Source of the DNA: Chlorogloeopsis fritschii
GTDB lineage: Bacteria > Cyanobacteriota > Cyanobacteriia > Cyanobacteriales > Nostocaceae
Assembly (NCBI RefSeq): GCF_043099315.1
Contig: NZ_CP170746.1
Reading direction: 5' to 3' (one strand)
DNA length: 64,000 nucleotides
Shown piece by piece: positions 33,762-42,748 of this stretch. Position numbers and translations under genes: made by a program. Each line of letters begins with the position of its first letter. Positions within the stretch are counted from its first letter, which is position 1. Under the pieces are notes generated by a model. The model worked only from the letters and a program-made list of their open reading frames with translations. It did no database searches and was not told the origin of the DNA.

Positions 33762-34244
33762 ATGGAACTCAACTCAGTAGCAATGGAAATTCCTGAAGGA
33801 AGCAACATCATTATTGGTCAAACCCATTTTATTAAAACAGTAGAAGATTTATATGAAATCATGGTGGGAATATCTCCCCAAGTTAAATTTGGCATCGCCT
33901 TTTGCGAAGCTTCTGGCGCTTGTCTAATTAGAGTCACAGGTAACGATCAAAGTTTGGAAGAAGTAGCAATAAAAAATGCAAAAGCTTTGGCTGCTGGGCA
34001 CAGCTTTATCATTCTCTTAAAAGAGGCTTATCCTATCAACTTTTTGAATGCTATTAAACAGTGTCCGGAAGTTTGTAATATCTACTGCGCCACAGCCAAC
34101 CCAGTACAGATTATCGTTGCTCAAACGGAACAGGGTTGCGGTATTTTGGGTGTTGTCGATGGATTTTCACCCAAGGGTGTAGAAAGTGCTGATGATGTGA
34201 AAGCACGTCAGGAATTATTGCGTAAGATTGGCTACAAACTTTGA
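33762..34244 (+). CDS. Adenosine-specific kinase family protein (DUF355)
   Basis: A 160-residue cytoplasmic protein. The family signatures are visible: SNIIIGQTHFIKTVEDLYE, KFGIAFCEASGACLIRVTGND and CNIYCATANPVQIIVAQTE. The full length matches the archaeal and bacterial family (PF04008), whose archaeal members have been linked to adenosine binding or phosphorylation; the role in cyanobacteria is not established. The ATG has AGGAG upstream. It is followed after 51 bases by a YihY-type gene in the same direction, with no evident functional link. Confidence 0.85.
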   Translation: MELNSVAMEIPEGSNIIIGQTHFIKTVEDLYEIMVGISPQVKFGIAFCEASGACLIRVTGNDQSLEEVAIKNAKALAAGHSFIILLKEAYPINFLNAIKQCPEVCNIYCATANPVQIIVAQTEQGCGILGVVDGFSPKGVESADDVKARQELLRKIGYKL

Positions 34245-34295
34245 GTTGAAGTGCTTCCTGATTAAACTCGCAACTGTGAATCAGAAATCATTCTT

Positions 34296-35249
34296 ATGAT
34301 TCAATATATTCGAGCCAATATCCTACCCTCAAAACCAGCTCAACTACTGATTAAGACAGGGCAGAAGTGGGAAAAAGACAATTGCTCTAATATGGCAGCT
34401 GCCCTATCGTACTATGCCCTATTCTCACTGTTTCCGATGCTATTGGTGATCCTGAGTGTAATTGGTTCGGTGATAGAACCTAATTCTGAAGCGTTTCTAT
34501 ACATAAGAAATGTGGTAGAGCGGTTTCTGCCTCCTGAAGTTCACGCTCTGGTGAAAGGAACTGTGATTGCCCTCAACCAAAATAGTGTCGGAGCCGGAAT
34601 CATTGGATTTGGCTTACTTTTATCCGCAGCCAGTACAGTATTCGCCGTTTTGAGGAGTTCAGTCAATCAAATTTGGCGATCGCATCATCCAGCTTCACAA
34701 TCAGCATCAGTTTATAAGATGATACTTTCCTTTATTCTTAACCAACTTCTATCTTTTCTGTTGGTTTTTGCAACTGCCTTACTGCTGCTGACTTCATTAC
34801 TCTCCAATATTGCCATTAAGACAATCTTAAAGCTGGTCGCAACCTTTCGAGAAACCTTCTCTTTTATCCAGGTTGACGAACTGCAATTATCTCAAGGGCT
34901 TCATGTCAGCTCGTCTTTTTTTATTCTGGCTCTAGCTGCCTGCATTCTGTTCAAAGTCTTGCCATCTGTTTATGTAGGTTGGCGTGATGTCTGGTTGGGT
35001 GCTCTACTCACTGCCTTACTCCTGGTGGTGCTGCAACAATTAGTCAGCAATAGCATCATTTCGATCGGTAGCCATTTCTTATCCTATGGGGCGATCGGCA
35101 GCGTCATGATTCTGTTGTTGTGGATTTATCTGACGTGCCAAATTTTTCTTGTTGGCTGCGTGTTTTCCTATGTTTACGCGCATCTTTTTGGTAGCCGTCG
35201 CGGAACTGTAATGAATAAGGTAAACAAATCTCCTTCTGCTTCAGTTTAA
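34296..35249 (+). CDS. YihY/BrkB family inner-membrane protein
   Basis: A 317-residue polytopic membrane protein with about six hydrophobic segments. Family features: NCSNMAAALSYYALFSLFPMLLV near residue 30, then FGLLLSAASTVFAVLRSSVNQIW near 105-125, and YGAIGSVMILLLWIYLTCQIFLVG near 275-300. The family was once called ribonuclease BN, wrongly; its true function is unknown, with transport suggested. The length is typical. The adenosine-kinase-family gene lies just upstream on the same strand. Confidence 0.88.
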   Translation: MIQYIRANILPSKPAQLLIKTGQKWEKDNCSNMAAALSYYALFSLFPMLLVILSVIGSVIEPNSEAFLYIRNVVERFLPPEVHALVKGTVIALNQNSVGAGIIGFGLLLSAASTVFAVLRSSVNQIWRSHHPASQSASVYKMILSFILNQLLSFLLVFATALLLLTSLLSNIAIKTILKLVATFRETFSFIQVDELQLSQGLHVSSSFFILALAACILFKVLPSVYVGWRDVWLGALLTALLLVVLQQLVSNSIISIGSHFLSYGAIGSVMILLLWIYLTCQIFLVGCVFSYVYAHLFGSRRGTVMNKVNKSPSASV

Positions 35250-35469
35250 AACTTTCTTTCCAAACAACCTATCCTATAAGACTCATATTTGATTTTGGAA
35301 AAAATTAGTACATCTCTAACTACCTTCTAAACTGTTCCCTGTTCCCTATCTCTACGAGTAATTCAGTAATCAAATCAGCCATTCACACCCGGTTTTGGCA
35401 CAACCAAGTATGAAAACACCTCTTTGTGTTCCCTGTTCCCCCAACCCTATTTTCTAGCTAGATTCCTAT

Positions 35470-36063
35470 ATGTTTGACTTCCTCAAAACTGAAACTGCTA
35501 GCTCTACTCCCCAACAGATTGCTAATTCTATGCGCTGGTTGGGATGGGCTGGCTTCTGGTTGCAAGCCCTGCTAGGATTTATTCCACTGTTGGTAGTAGT
35601 CACATCTGTGCTGTTTAATCCTAGACAACGGCAGGGTGGATTTTCCTTCGGTATATTCTTGGCGATCGCTTGTTTAGTTATTCTTATCTTCAGTATTTAC
35701 TGGTGTTTTCGCTATACACAACTGGCAAACAAGCTAGTAATTAGAGAACTACGCCCAGCCAAGTCTCAGGTGAGCCGAGATCTGAAGTTGGGGCTGCTTG
35801 CCAATCTCAGTATCATGGCGATCGCAGTGCTGATTGCCTTATCGCGAGTTGGTGAATTGAGCTTCAAAATGTTGACTCTACCTCAAGGTTCGACTGTGAT
35901 TACTCCCAATCCAACCGCGACGATGGTAACCCAGGGGGCAACGATCGCACCATCCACTATCATCGCCATCCAAGCAATGGTTAATGCGATCGCAGCCGGA
36001 TTAGTTGGAGCCATTGTGGCAATAGTGTTGCTCTATCAGCTTGGGCAAAATCGCAATGATTAA
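35470..36063 (+). CDS. DUF3611 family membrane protein
   Basis: A 197-residue protein with four hydrophobic segments (about residues 25-50, 60-78, 108-125 and 168-190). The sequence SMRWLGWAGFWLQALLGFIP and the following segments match my memory of the DUF3611 family of cyanobacteria and plastids. No function is established. Its end is only nine bases from the end of the convergent amylase-family gene. The spacer upstream carries ctgttccctgttccc-type heptamers. Confidence 0.8.
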   Translation: MFDFLKTETASSTPQQIANSMRWLGWAGFWLQALLGFIPLLVVVTSVLFNPRQRQGGFSFGIFLAIACLVILIFSIYWCFRYTQLANKLVIRELRPAKSQVSRDLKLGLLANLSIMAIAVLIALSRVGELSFKMLTLPQGSTVITPNPTATMVTQGATIAPSTIIAIQAMVNAIAAGLVGAIVAIVLLYQLGQNRND

Positions 36064-36072
36064 TTATTTTTG

Positions 36073-37710
36073 TTAGCCGAATGAAAGCATACTGTTAACT
36101 CGGAACCAACGATAACCGTATGCTGATAAGGGTATAGAGTGAACATCACCTTCGAGTGGTTCGTACTGGCAATTACAAAACAAATCGATTAAATGTTGGT
36201 ACTGCGGTGATTTAAGCGTAACGTTACACACTTTGTCTGCTAAGTTATGAACTGCGATTACCGCATTGCCATTCCACTCGCAACAGTGAGCAAAGACGCT
36301 AGGTTCATCTGTTTCTAGAATATGCCATTGACCCCGCCCTAACTCCGGACATTGCTTGCGCATCCTGATTACCCGTTCCATCCAGTTGATTAAAGAGTCG
36401 GGTTTACGCTGCTGGGTAGCAACATTGACATTTTCATACCCGTATTCACCCTGAGAAATCACAGGATGGGGCAAAGAAGAAGCTGGAGCAGTAGAAAAGC
36501 CTCCATTATCTTCATTTGACCATTGCATTGGAGTACGAACACTGCTTCTACCTGGTAATGATAAGTCATCGCCCATACCAATTTCTTCTCCGTAACGTAC
36601 TAAAGGCGTACCAGGTAAACTAAACAACAGGCTGTAAGTTAATTCTATGCGACGGCGATCGCTTCCTAACATGGGTGGTAGTCGGCGACGGATACCCCGC
36701 CCGTAAATCTGCATATTTTCTTGAGGCGCAAAAGCAGCAAATACTTCTTGTCGTTCAGCTTCCGTAAGTTCAGATAAAGAAAGCTCATCGTGATGGCGGA
36801 CAAAGTTTACCCACTGTGCAGTGTGGGGAATATTTGGTAGAGACTTGAGGGCATCACATAAAGGTTTTGCATCTTCACGGGCAAGAGCCAAAAACATATA
36901 CTGATTCAACCAAAAGTTGAACAGCATTTGCATCCGATCACCTTCTCCAAAGTAGGTGACAAGTTTGTCGGGTGTAACGTTTGCTTCTCCTAGCAGTACG
37001 GCATCACCATGACGAGATGAAACAAACTCCCGCATCTCGGATAAGAAATTTTCTAAATCGGATGCTTCTGCACCTGGAATGCCCATTCCTTCGATCAAGT
37101 AGGGAGCAGCATCCACCCGGAAACCAGATACGCCCAATTCCAACCAAAAGCCCATGATTTTGCAAATTTCTTCTCGCACCGCCGGGTTAGCAATATTGAG
37201 ATCTGGTTGTTCTTTATAAAAATGATGCAGGTAATAAGCTCCTGCTTGTTCATCGTACTCCCAAACACTTTCTTTTTCCCCAGAAAAAATCACCGTGTGA
37301 GAGTCTACCTGGGGTGGTTCTTCCGTCCAAACATAATAGTTGCGATACTTAGAGTTGCGATCCGATCGCGCTGCCACAAACCAGGGATGGCGATCGGAAG
37401 TATGGTTAACTACTAAATCCGCAATCACGCGAATACCCCTTTCTCGCGCTTCGTGCATGAACTCTACAAAATCTCCCAAAGTCCCCAATCGAGAATCGAC
37501 ATTGTAGTAATCCATGACATCGTAGCCATTGTCACGATTGGGCGAAGGATAGAATGGCAATAACCACAGACAAGTAACTCCCAGCCCAGCCAAATAATCA
37601 AGTCGGTTCGTCAGCCCCGGAAAATCACCCACGCCATCTCCATTAGAGTCCACAAACGTCTCCACGTCTAGAGAATAAATAATTGCGTTTTTATACCACA
37701 CGTGTTCCAT
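36073..37710 (-). CDS. GH13 alpha-amylase family enzyme, trehalose-synthase-like
   Basis: A 545-residue glycoside hydrolase family 13 enzyme. N-terminal WYKNAIIYSLDVETF and LDYLAGLGVTCLWLLPFYPS are characteristic of trehalose synthases and their relatives. The conserved regions are DLVVNHTS (I), GFRVDAAPYL with the nucleophile Asp (II), LLGEAN with the acid Glu (III) and FVRHHDEL with the stabilising Asp (IV). Trehalose synthase interconverts maltose and trehalose; the relatives may be glucosidases, so the exact reaction is not certain. I take the ATG at 37710 (MEHVWYKN), with AGGA upstream; an ATG at 37737 would add nine residues. It stands alone on its strand. Confidence 0.88.
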   Translation of the reverse strand: MEHVWYKNAIIYSLDVETFVDSNGDGVGDFPGLTNRLDYLAGLGVTCLWLLPFYPSPNRDNGYDVMDYYNVDSRLGTLGDFVEFMHEARERGIRVIADLVVNHTSDRHPWFVAARSDRNSKYRNYYVWTEEPPQVDSHTVIFSGEKESVWEYDEQAGAYYLHHFYKEQPDLNIANPAVREEICKIMGFWLELGVSGFRVDAAPYLIEGMGIPGAEASDLENFLSEMREFVSSRHGDAVLLGEANVTPDKLVTYFGEGDRMQMLFNFWLNQYMFLALAREDAKPLCDALKSLPNIPHTAQWVNFVRHHDELSLSELTEAERQEVFAAFAPQENMQIYGRGIRRRLPPMLGSDRRRIELTYSLLFSLPGTPLVRYGEEIGMGDDLSLPGRSSVRTPMQWSNEDNGGFSTAPASSLPHPVISQGEYGYENVNVATQQRKPDSLINWMERVIRMRKQCPELGRGQWHILETDEPSVFAHCCEWNGNAVIAVHNLADKVCNVTLKSPQYQHLIDLFCNCQYEPLEGDVHSIPLSAYGYRWFRVNSMLSFG

Positions 37711-38675
37711 CGCAGCCAGATTCCTATCTTGATACAACTTAATTAATAACTACTATTGCCATAGGCGATCGCACTCTACATGATTATTTTGCTACCTCCT
37801 GTTACGAGTAAGTTTCAATGTTTTCAACAGTTTGTAGAGGCAATCAGAAAACACAGAGCATTAACTGGGTGTACACCTTTGACTAAAACAGAACCAGAAG
37901 CAGCGATCGCTCCAAATGAAGATGATGAAGAGATAAAACCAAATAAACCAGCCAAAGTGGCTTGTTTCCAACTGCGCTAAAATACTAGCACTGGCGAGCA
38001 GGGCTTGGATGATTTGATCGAGCATTGCATAGCCTATAGTAGCTAGATTTGATCTATAAAAGTCTTGCACCTCATCTCTCTCTAGCACCCCTGTAAAAGC
38101 TTGTCAAAGTTTTGACAAGGCACGGCTTTAAACTATTAGGACAACAGGACAAGATGCAAGACCTAAACCTGGAGAGTTTTCTGCCCAATAGTCATGATTG
38201 TGGTGATTTTAAAAATGTTACTCACCTACCTTTAGGTAGAAATAACTTGAACTTAACTTTGACAAAAAGAAGGTAATTGTTTCTAACATTGCAGTTTGGA
38301 TAATTGACTGAGAATAATTACCAATTACAGTTAGTGCAGGCAAACTTTTTCAAACCACTATCCACTTCTAAAGCTTTTTCCTGGCAAGCAACTTTTGTAG
38401 TATTTATCCAAGCTTATTGTATCTTCGTATTATGTCAGTAAAGTTTCACTCCTACGCAGGCAAAGCGATAATATTTTGCTGCCAGGCAAGTTCCAAACCT
38501 TGCTTATCCCAGCTGAGGGGGAATGGATCTACTTTTTACTGACTATTATCATTACCAATCTCATTATATAAGTAAAAAGACGCAAGGAAATTTTTTTTTC
38601 GTGTTTTATATCACTGGTGGATAAATTTAAACTGTAGAAGTGGAGAGTCGAGCGATCGCTCAACTAAAGAAATTT
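37711..38675. other. Long spacer, two weak opposing open frames
   Basis: About 965 bases without a convincing gene. A 66-codon plus frame (37780-37980, acidic and Pro/Lys-rich end) and a 75-codon minus frame (37861-38088, GTG start, aromatic-rich) overlap; at most one is real, and neither has a clear ribosome site. A 9-base inverted repeat lies at 38100-38119. The remainder is AT-rich. Confidence 0.45.
38100..38119. promoter_or_regulatory. Inverted repeat cttgtcaaa-gt-tttgacaag
   Basis: Two 9-base arms (38100-38108 and 38111-38119) with a two-base centre. The symmetry would suit a dimeric repressor, but it is far from any firm gene, so a regulatory role is only possible. Confidence 0.3.
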
Positions 38676-39515
38676 CTAAATCCCTGAAGGGTATATAGCT
38701 TGGGCAATTAATACGGGACTGTTATTATATTGTGCTTCTAACTGTCTTTTCACCTGCAAATCCCAAGTTACCTTGTAGTCTCGTTCAATTTCAGCCACAA
38801 CAAACGGACGAACGACACCTACTACTGCTATTGTCTGTCCTTTGTTAATAGCTACCTTTGGTGGTGTGTTTAATAAAATTGGCAAATTCTGCCCGCCAAA
38901 CAATCGGTTTTCCTGAAGCGAGAACAAAACTGGACTTTGAATATTTTCAACTTTACCCGTTACCGCTAGTTTTTTGCCAGAAAATGTGCTGATGTTGGCA
39001 CGAATTTGAGCGGGTGTAGGTGCAAGCGTGATAGAGCGAGCAATAATTACAGGCTTGTTGATGCTATCTCTATAATTTTCATCCTGCAACTGAAGCTTGA
39101 ACTCCCGTTCTATTTCTGCAATTACAAGGTTGCGAACCTCACCCGTCACTTGAACTGCAACATTGGGATCGTCGGGTAAGTCAAAAGCTTTTCCAGAAGC
39201 ATTCACAACTACGATTGGTTCTCCGCGAAAAAATCGGCGATCGCTAACTGTAAAGGAACTTAAACCAACTGTTTGTAGTGGTTTACTTTTAATCGTCACA
39301 CTTTTACCAATTAATTCTTCAGTGTTGCTAACCACCTCTGTAGTGGATACTAACCCTAGCGGTGCTGGTTGTTGAGCATGATTGTAACAAGCCCTCAACC
39401 CCACGGCTAACACTACTATCCCTACTAATACTTTCGCTTTCCACAGGCTTTGAAGTATGCCATGTTTTCGAGAACTGGTATTATCTGTATTTTGCTTTTC
39501 GTCTATTTTTACCAT
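38676..39515 (-). CDS. Membrane-anchored protein with two related beta-rich domains
   Basis: A 279-residue protein I cannot name. One transmembrane helix (about residues 29-46, KVLVGIVVLAVGLRACY) follows a polar tail. The outer part is a duplication: LIGKSVTIKSKPLQTVG...FFRGEPIVVVN...VTGEVRNLVIAEIEREFKL (about 67-165), and FSGKKLAVTGKVENIQS...LFGGQNLPILLN...VVGVVRPFVVAEIERDYKV (about 177-275). Both halves end in a PVIIARSI / PVLIAQAI strand. The pattern looks like an OB-fold, as in stress-linked extracytoplasmic proteins. The function is unknown; the fold is inferred by eye. Confidence 0.75.
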   Translation of the reverse strand: MVKIDEKQNTDNTSSRKHGILQSLWKAKVLVGIVVLAVGLRACYNHAQQPAPLGLVSTTEVVSNTEELIGKSVTIKSKPLQTVGLSSFTVSDRRFFRGEPIVVVNASGKAFDLPDDPNVAVQVTGEVRNLVIAEIEREFKLQLQDENYRDSINKPVIIARSITLAPTPAQIRANISTFSGKKLAVTGKVENIQSPVLFSLQENRLFGGQNLPILLNTPPKVAINKGQTIAVVGVVRPFVVAEIERDYKVTWDLQVKRQLEAQYNNSPVLIAQAIYPSGI

Positions 39516-39892
39516 AATTAAAATAACTTACGATTTATTTTTTATAATTTTTAAAATGATAAATGTTAAAAACATACATGATTATTTAATTATTTTTGTA
39601 TCTTACAATATTTCTTGCTTCAAAAAAAATTAAAAATTGACATCATTAAATTTTGAAAATCCGGTTATATCTTAATAATAAAAGTTAATAAATTCTTCCA
39701 TCTTAAGCAATACAATGAATATCAAATTACACTTATTGACTCTACCATAGACAGGGCCAAATAAATCTATCTCAATGAAGTTAGCAGTAATTAATTTCTA
39801 GTTTAAGAATAGATTAAGTACCCTGATAGCAGTGTGGTGCTGCGATCCTCTATACTGCTTGTCCGGTTATTAAGCGTTTGTTAATCTCCAAT

Positions 39893-39915
39893 AAAAAAGC
39901 TCCTAATGCAGGAGC
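39893..39915 (-). terminator. Intrinsic terminator on the minus strand without an obvious gene
   Basis: Read on the minus strand, gctcct-gcatt-aggagc forms a 6-base-pair stem with a five-base loop, followed by six T residues. No recognised minus-strand gene lies upstream for more than 1.7 kb, so it may end an unannotated small RNA or a tiny gene (a 32-codon frame spans 39850-39948). Confidence 0.55.
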
Positions 39916-40205
39916 CGATGCATTCAAGCGAGTGTGTAAACGTGCCATGAATATCAGTCTAGTCATTAATTGATTAACTAAACCCTATCTAAAGGTTGAT
40001 AAGTGGTTAGGCAAAATCAAGGTTATGGATGGAGGCAAGAAACGCTTAATTGGAAAGGGAAACAAGAAATAGAGAACGTGTAATTAATTTTGTTTACTGA
40101 GATATTGCACCTTTCTCAATTACCGTAGTGGCGTGTCAAGCCAGTAGGGCGGGCATTGCCTATAACGTCAAAATAAGGTTTTGAGTCAAATCTAAGCAAT
40201 GCTCC

Positions 40206-40244
40206 GAAGTTCCCTGGGCGTGGGAAACCCGCCGTAGGGACTTC
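40206..40244. repeat. GC-rich stem-loop repeat
   Basis: Outer arms gaagttccct and agggacttc and inner arms gggcg and cgcc enclose tgggaaaccc. It is GC-rich against an AT-rich background, resembling the dispersed palindromic repeats elsewhere in the window. Confidence 0.5.
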
Positions 40245-40409
40245 TCTCCACCTTACAAAAATCGCAATCAAACAACTGGTGCAAGATGTAAATAAATTTT
40301 TCACGAATGATTTAGGATTGCTATATAAGATTATAAATTATTACAAGTATTGACAAATACTAGAAAAAGTTTATACACCTAAATTTAATCATTAATAGAG
40401 ATATGAATT

Positions 40410-41138
40410 ATGCATCATGAAGTAAAAATTTTGGAACCAACTGATTTATGGTATTTGCAAAATAATATTAATAAAGACACAAATAAATATTACCATCCTA
40501 CCAAAAATATTCCCCTGGTTCAGCAAGTTGAAATTAGACTAGAAAACTCTGGAGTAATTATTCAAAAAGGCACATTGCACAGTTGTGTTGGAAAATTAAC
40601 TTATGATGTTTATAAAACTGATAATAGATTGAGAGATATATGGGTGTCTTTAACAACAGAAATAGAATTTAATGCACCTGTATATCGAGGTTTAGGTATG
40701 GTTTACCTAGAACCTAGACAAAAAGGTTATTTTTTACATTACACTCCAATTGAAGTGTCAGAGCAAGAACAATGGGAATTTGATGATGGTGTATTTCAAT
40801 TTTGTTCTGACAATGTCGTGATAGGAGCAAAAAAATTAAAATTCCGCCAAATGGCTGCCTCTGGGGATGGAAAATGGAGAATTGCTCTCAAAGCTTTACC
40901 AGGGCAAATAGCAAGAGTGATTACAGGTACTTTAGCACCTGCTAAAGTCATTACATTAAAAAGAGGAGAAACTTTAATTGCCGATTATGACATGGTCAAA
41001 GGATATACAAATGGTGTAACAGAAGATTATCGAAAATTAGGTCATTTTGGTAAAGGTGGTGGGGAGGGTTTTATTTGGATTTATAGTGGTGAGGGTAAAT
41101 TATTAGTATCTGAAACTGATAGTTTGGGTCTTGGATAA
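40410..41138 (+). CDS. AIM24-like beta-rich protein
   Basis: A 242-residue cytoplasmic protein rich in beta strands and Gly. Segments such as NIPLVQQVEIRLENSGVIIQKGTLH, GAKKLKFRQMAASGDGKWRIALKALPG and GGGEGFIWIYSGEGKLLVSE resemble the AIM24/DUF124 family, related to mitochondrial AIM24 and thought to form double-psi or beta-roll folds. The match is moderate because the middle is divergent. AT-rich coding compared with neighbours. It lies upstream of queD in the same direction, 79 bases apart; no functional link is known. Confidence 0.6.
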   Translation: MHHEVKILEPTDLWYLQNNINKDTNKYYHPTKNIPLVQQVEIRLENSGVIIQKGTLHSCVGKLTYDVYKTDNRLRDIWVSLTTEIEFNAPVYRGLGMVYLEPRQKGYFLHYTPIEVSEQEQWEFDDGVFQFCSDNVVIGAKKLKFRQMAASGDGKWRIALKALPGQIARVITGTLAPAKVITLKRGETLIADYDMVKGYTNGVTEDYRKLGHFGKGGGEGFIWIYSGEGKLLVSETDSLGLG

Positions 41139-41217
41139 TTAGCAGCGATCGCCTAGTAAGGAAAGTATACGATCAACATAGAGTATATTCACGATTGGCT
41201 CCGAGGCGATATTGAAG

Positions 41218-41607
41218 ATGCCCAGATGGAAACTAGTAACAGAATTCTCGTTTGATAGTGCTCATTTCATTAAAGATTATGATGGCCCCTGTGGTAGGTT
41301 GCACGGGCATACTTATAAGGTACGAATTGAAGCAACATCATCTAAGTTGCACTCCTCACAATATTGTCCGCATCCAGTAATGGTGGCTGATTTTAGAACT
41401 TTGCGTTGGGCAAAGCAGGATGTATCTAAAGGAGGACTGGATCATTGCGTTCTCAACGAAGTCTTGCCTCCAGAGTATGAAACCACAGCTGAGATGATTG
41501 CTAAGTTTATCTATGACGAAACCAAGAAACGGGTGCCACAGGATATACAGTTAAAAGTTGCAGTGTCAGAAACTCCAAATTCTTGGGCAGAATATGAAGA
41601 CGACTAA
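41218..41607 (+). CDS. queD: QueD, 6-carboxy-5,6,7,8-tetrahydropterin synthase family
   Basis: A 129-residue member of the PTPS/QueD family, which converts dihydroneopterin triphosphate to 6-carboxytetrahydropterin in the pathway to queuosine. Zinc ligands are His16 (FDSAHFI), His29 and His31 (RLHGHTY). The catalytic Cys25 lies in GPCGRLHGH. Further conserved pieces are VADFRTLR, LDHCVLNE and the C-terminal VSETPNSWAEY with the substrate-binding Glu. I use the ATG at 41218; a TTG at 41212 is better spaced from GAGG at 41203 and may be the real start. A pterin-6-pyruvoyl synthase role cannot be ruled out. Confidence 0.88.
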   Translation: MPRWKLVTEFSFDSAHFIKDYDGPCGRLHGHTYKVRIEATSSKLHSSQYCPHPVMVADFRTLRWAKQDVSKGGLDHCVLNEVLPPEYETTAEMIAKFIYDETKKRVPQDIQLKVAVSETPNSWAEYEDD

Positions 41608-41633
41608 AATTTAGCTGTATTGATTGAGTTGTC

Positions 41634-42398
41634 TCACAAAGCCAGTAAGAGAATGGTGTAAGCTGCTGCACCTAACACAAATGCCCAAAAGCAGCTTTCC
41701 CGCTCTTCTGGTAGTTCTTCTTTGAGGACATTGAGCACAACTCCCCCTGCTAAAAACGCAAATAAAACAGCGATCGCGCTGGCTTGAATTTCTGTACCGC
41801 TACCAAGCACCCAACCGACAATAATTGCTGCTGCTAGTATCCAGCGCCCGATGCGATCGTAAAGATGCTTATGGTGTTCGCGCAAACTATCGTCATTCAC
41901 AACAAAGTGTAGTGTCATGGCTATACCAAACAGTAGCAAACTTGTAATATCCTGCTCTTCGCGATGTAGCAGCAGATAGCCAATCAATGCATTGTAAATA
42001 GCAAATGAGATGATGTGCAGCCAAAATATGGATCTACTGGTTATATCACCTTGTCCTTGTCGTTGTAATCGGTTACGAGAGGACATTGCTAAACGTTCCA
42101 GCCCGTAGAATATAGTTAAACCTAGTAAAGCTATTAAATAGACGTGGTGTTCTATGTATGGAATTATCCCCTTTCCTAAGTCTTGTAACACTGTTTGGTG
42201 TTGACTTAATTCCGGCAAAATATGCACAAAAACATAAGCCACCGATACTCCACCAGCAGCACTCAACCAGCGACTACGAGGAATTCTCTTGAATCTCAAC
42301 CTCCCAGCGTACAGGTGTGCCAGTGCTAAACCGATAGCAATCAATGCTGATAAAATTAATACGCCTTGGGCAGATGAAAAAGATACTGGAATGGCCAT
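41634..42398 (-). CDS. ZIP-like multi-spanning membrane protein
   Basis: A 254-residue membrane protein with about seven hydrophobic segments. FVHILPELSQHQ (about residue 57) and AFLAGGVVLNVLKEELPEERE (about 215-235) resemble the helices of ZIP metal transporters that carry His/Glu metal ligands. A central His-rich loop (LREHHKHLYDR, about 172-182) is also ZIP-like. ZIP proteins import Zn, Fe or Mn. The second helix motif lacks some of the usual His residues, so transport is not certain. It is convergent with queD, 26 bases apart. Confidence 0.65.
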   Translation of the reverse strand: MAIPVSFSSAQGVLILSALIAIGLALAHLYAGRLRFKRIPRSRWLSAAGGVSVAYVFVHILPELSQHQTVLQDLGKGIIPYIEHHVYLIALLGLTIFYGLERLAMSSRNRLQRQGQGDITSRSIFWLHIISFAIYNALIGYLLLHREEQDITSLLLFGIAMTLHFVVNDDSLREHHKHLYDRIGRWILAAAIIVGWVLGSGTEIQASAIAVLFAFLAGGVVLNVLKEELPEERESCFWAFVLGAAAYTILLLAL

Positions 42399-42748
42399 TA
42401 CGCTACTAGTGACTCATAAAAATCATTTAGTTTGATTACTACTATTACTAATAAAAGTAGCTATTAATATTTTTAGCGCTTCTACCAGAAGCTGAATGCA
42501 AATTATTACTAAGGGGTAAATATAAAAAGCAAGTAAAAATTAAAGAAATAGTTTTATAAATCTGTCCATACTATTACTAAATTAAGTACAACTATTAAAA
42601 AAATGCATAAAAACATTATAAATATATTACTTTTGATAATTTATAATAAATAGCTCTCTTTCGATAGAGGTAAAAAATCCAAAAACGTATCAAAATCGAC
42701 AACAGACATACTTGATTAGATAACTTATATCTAAATGAAAGACTAAGC
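42399..42748. other. AT-rich divergent spacer
   Basis: A 350-base, strongly AT-rich spacer between the divergent ZIP-like and protease genes. It should hold both promoters; no clear box, repeat or gene was recognised. Confidence 0.5.

Larger units (their letters stand above)
39516..40409. other. Spacer with a minus-strand terminator and a stem-loop repeat
   Basis: No firm gene in 894 bases. The part at 39516-39840 is very AT-rich. A minus-strand terminator-like hairpin lies at 39893-39915 and a GC-rich stem-loop at 40206-40244. A 62-codon minus frame over the latter (40116-40304) is probably spurious. Confidence 0.5.

Noticed and set aside
37861..38088. A 75-codon minus frame beginning MLERDEVQDFYRSN, opposite a 66-codon plus frame
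   Set aside because: The frames overlap head-on, the composition is odd and no start region is convincing; left as uncertain in the spacer entry.
40116..40304. A 62-codon minus-strand frame
   Set aside because: It runs through a GC-rich stem-loop repeat; no ribosome site and no family features.
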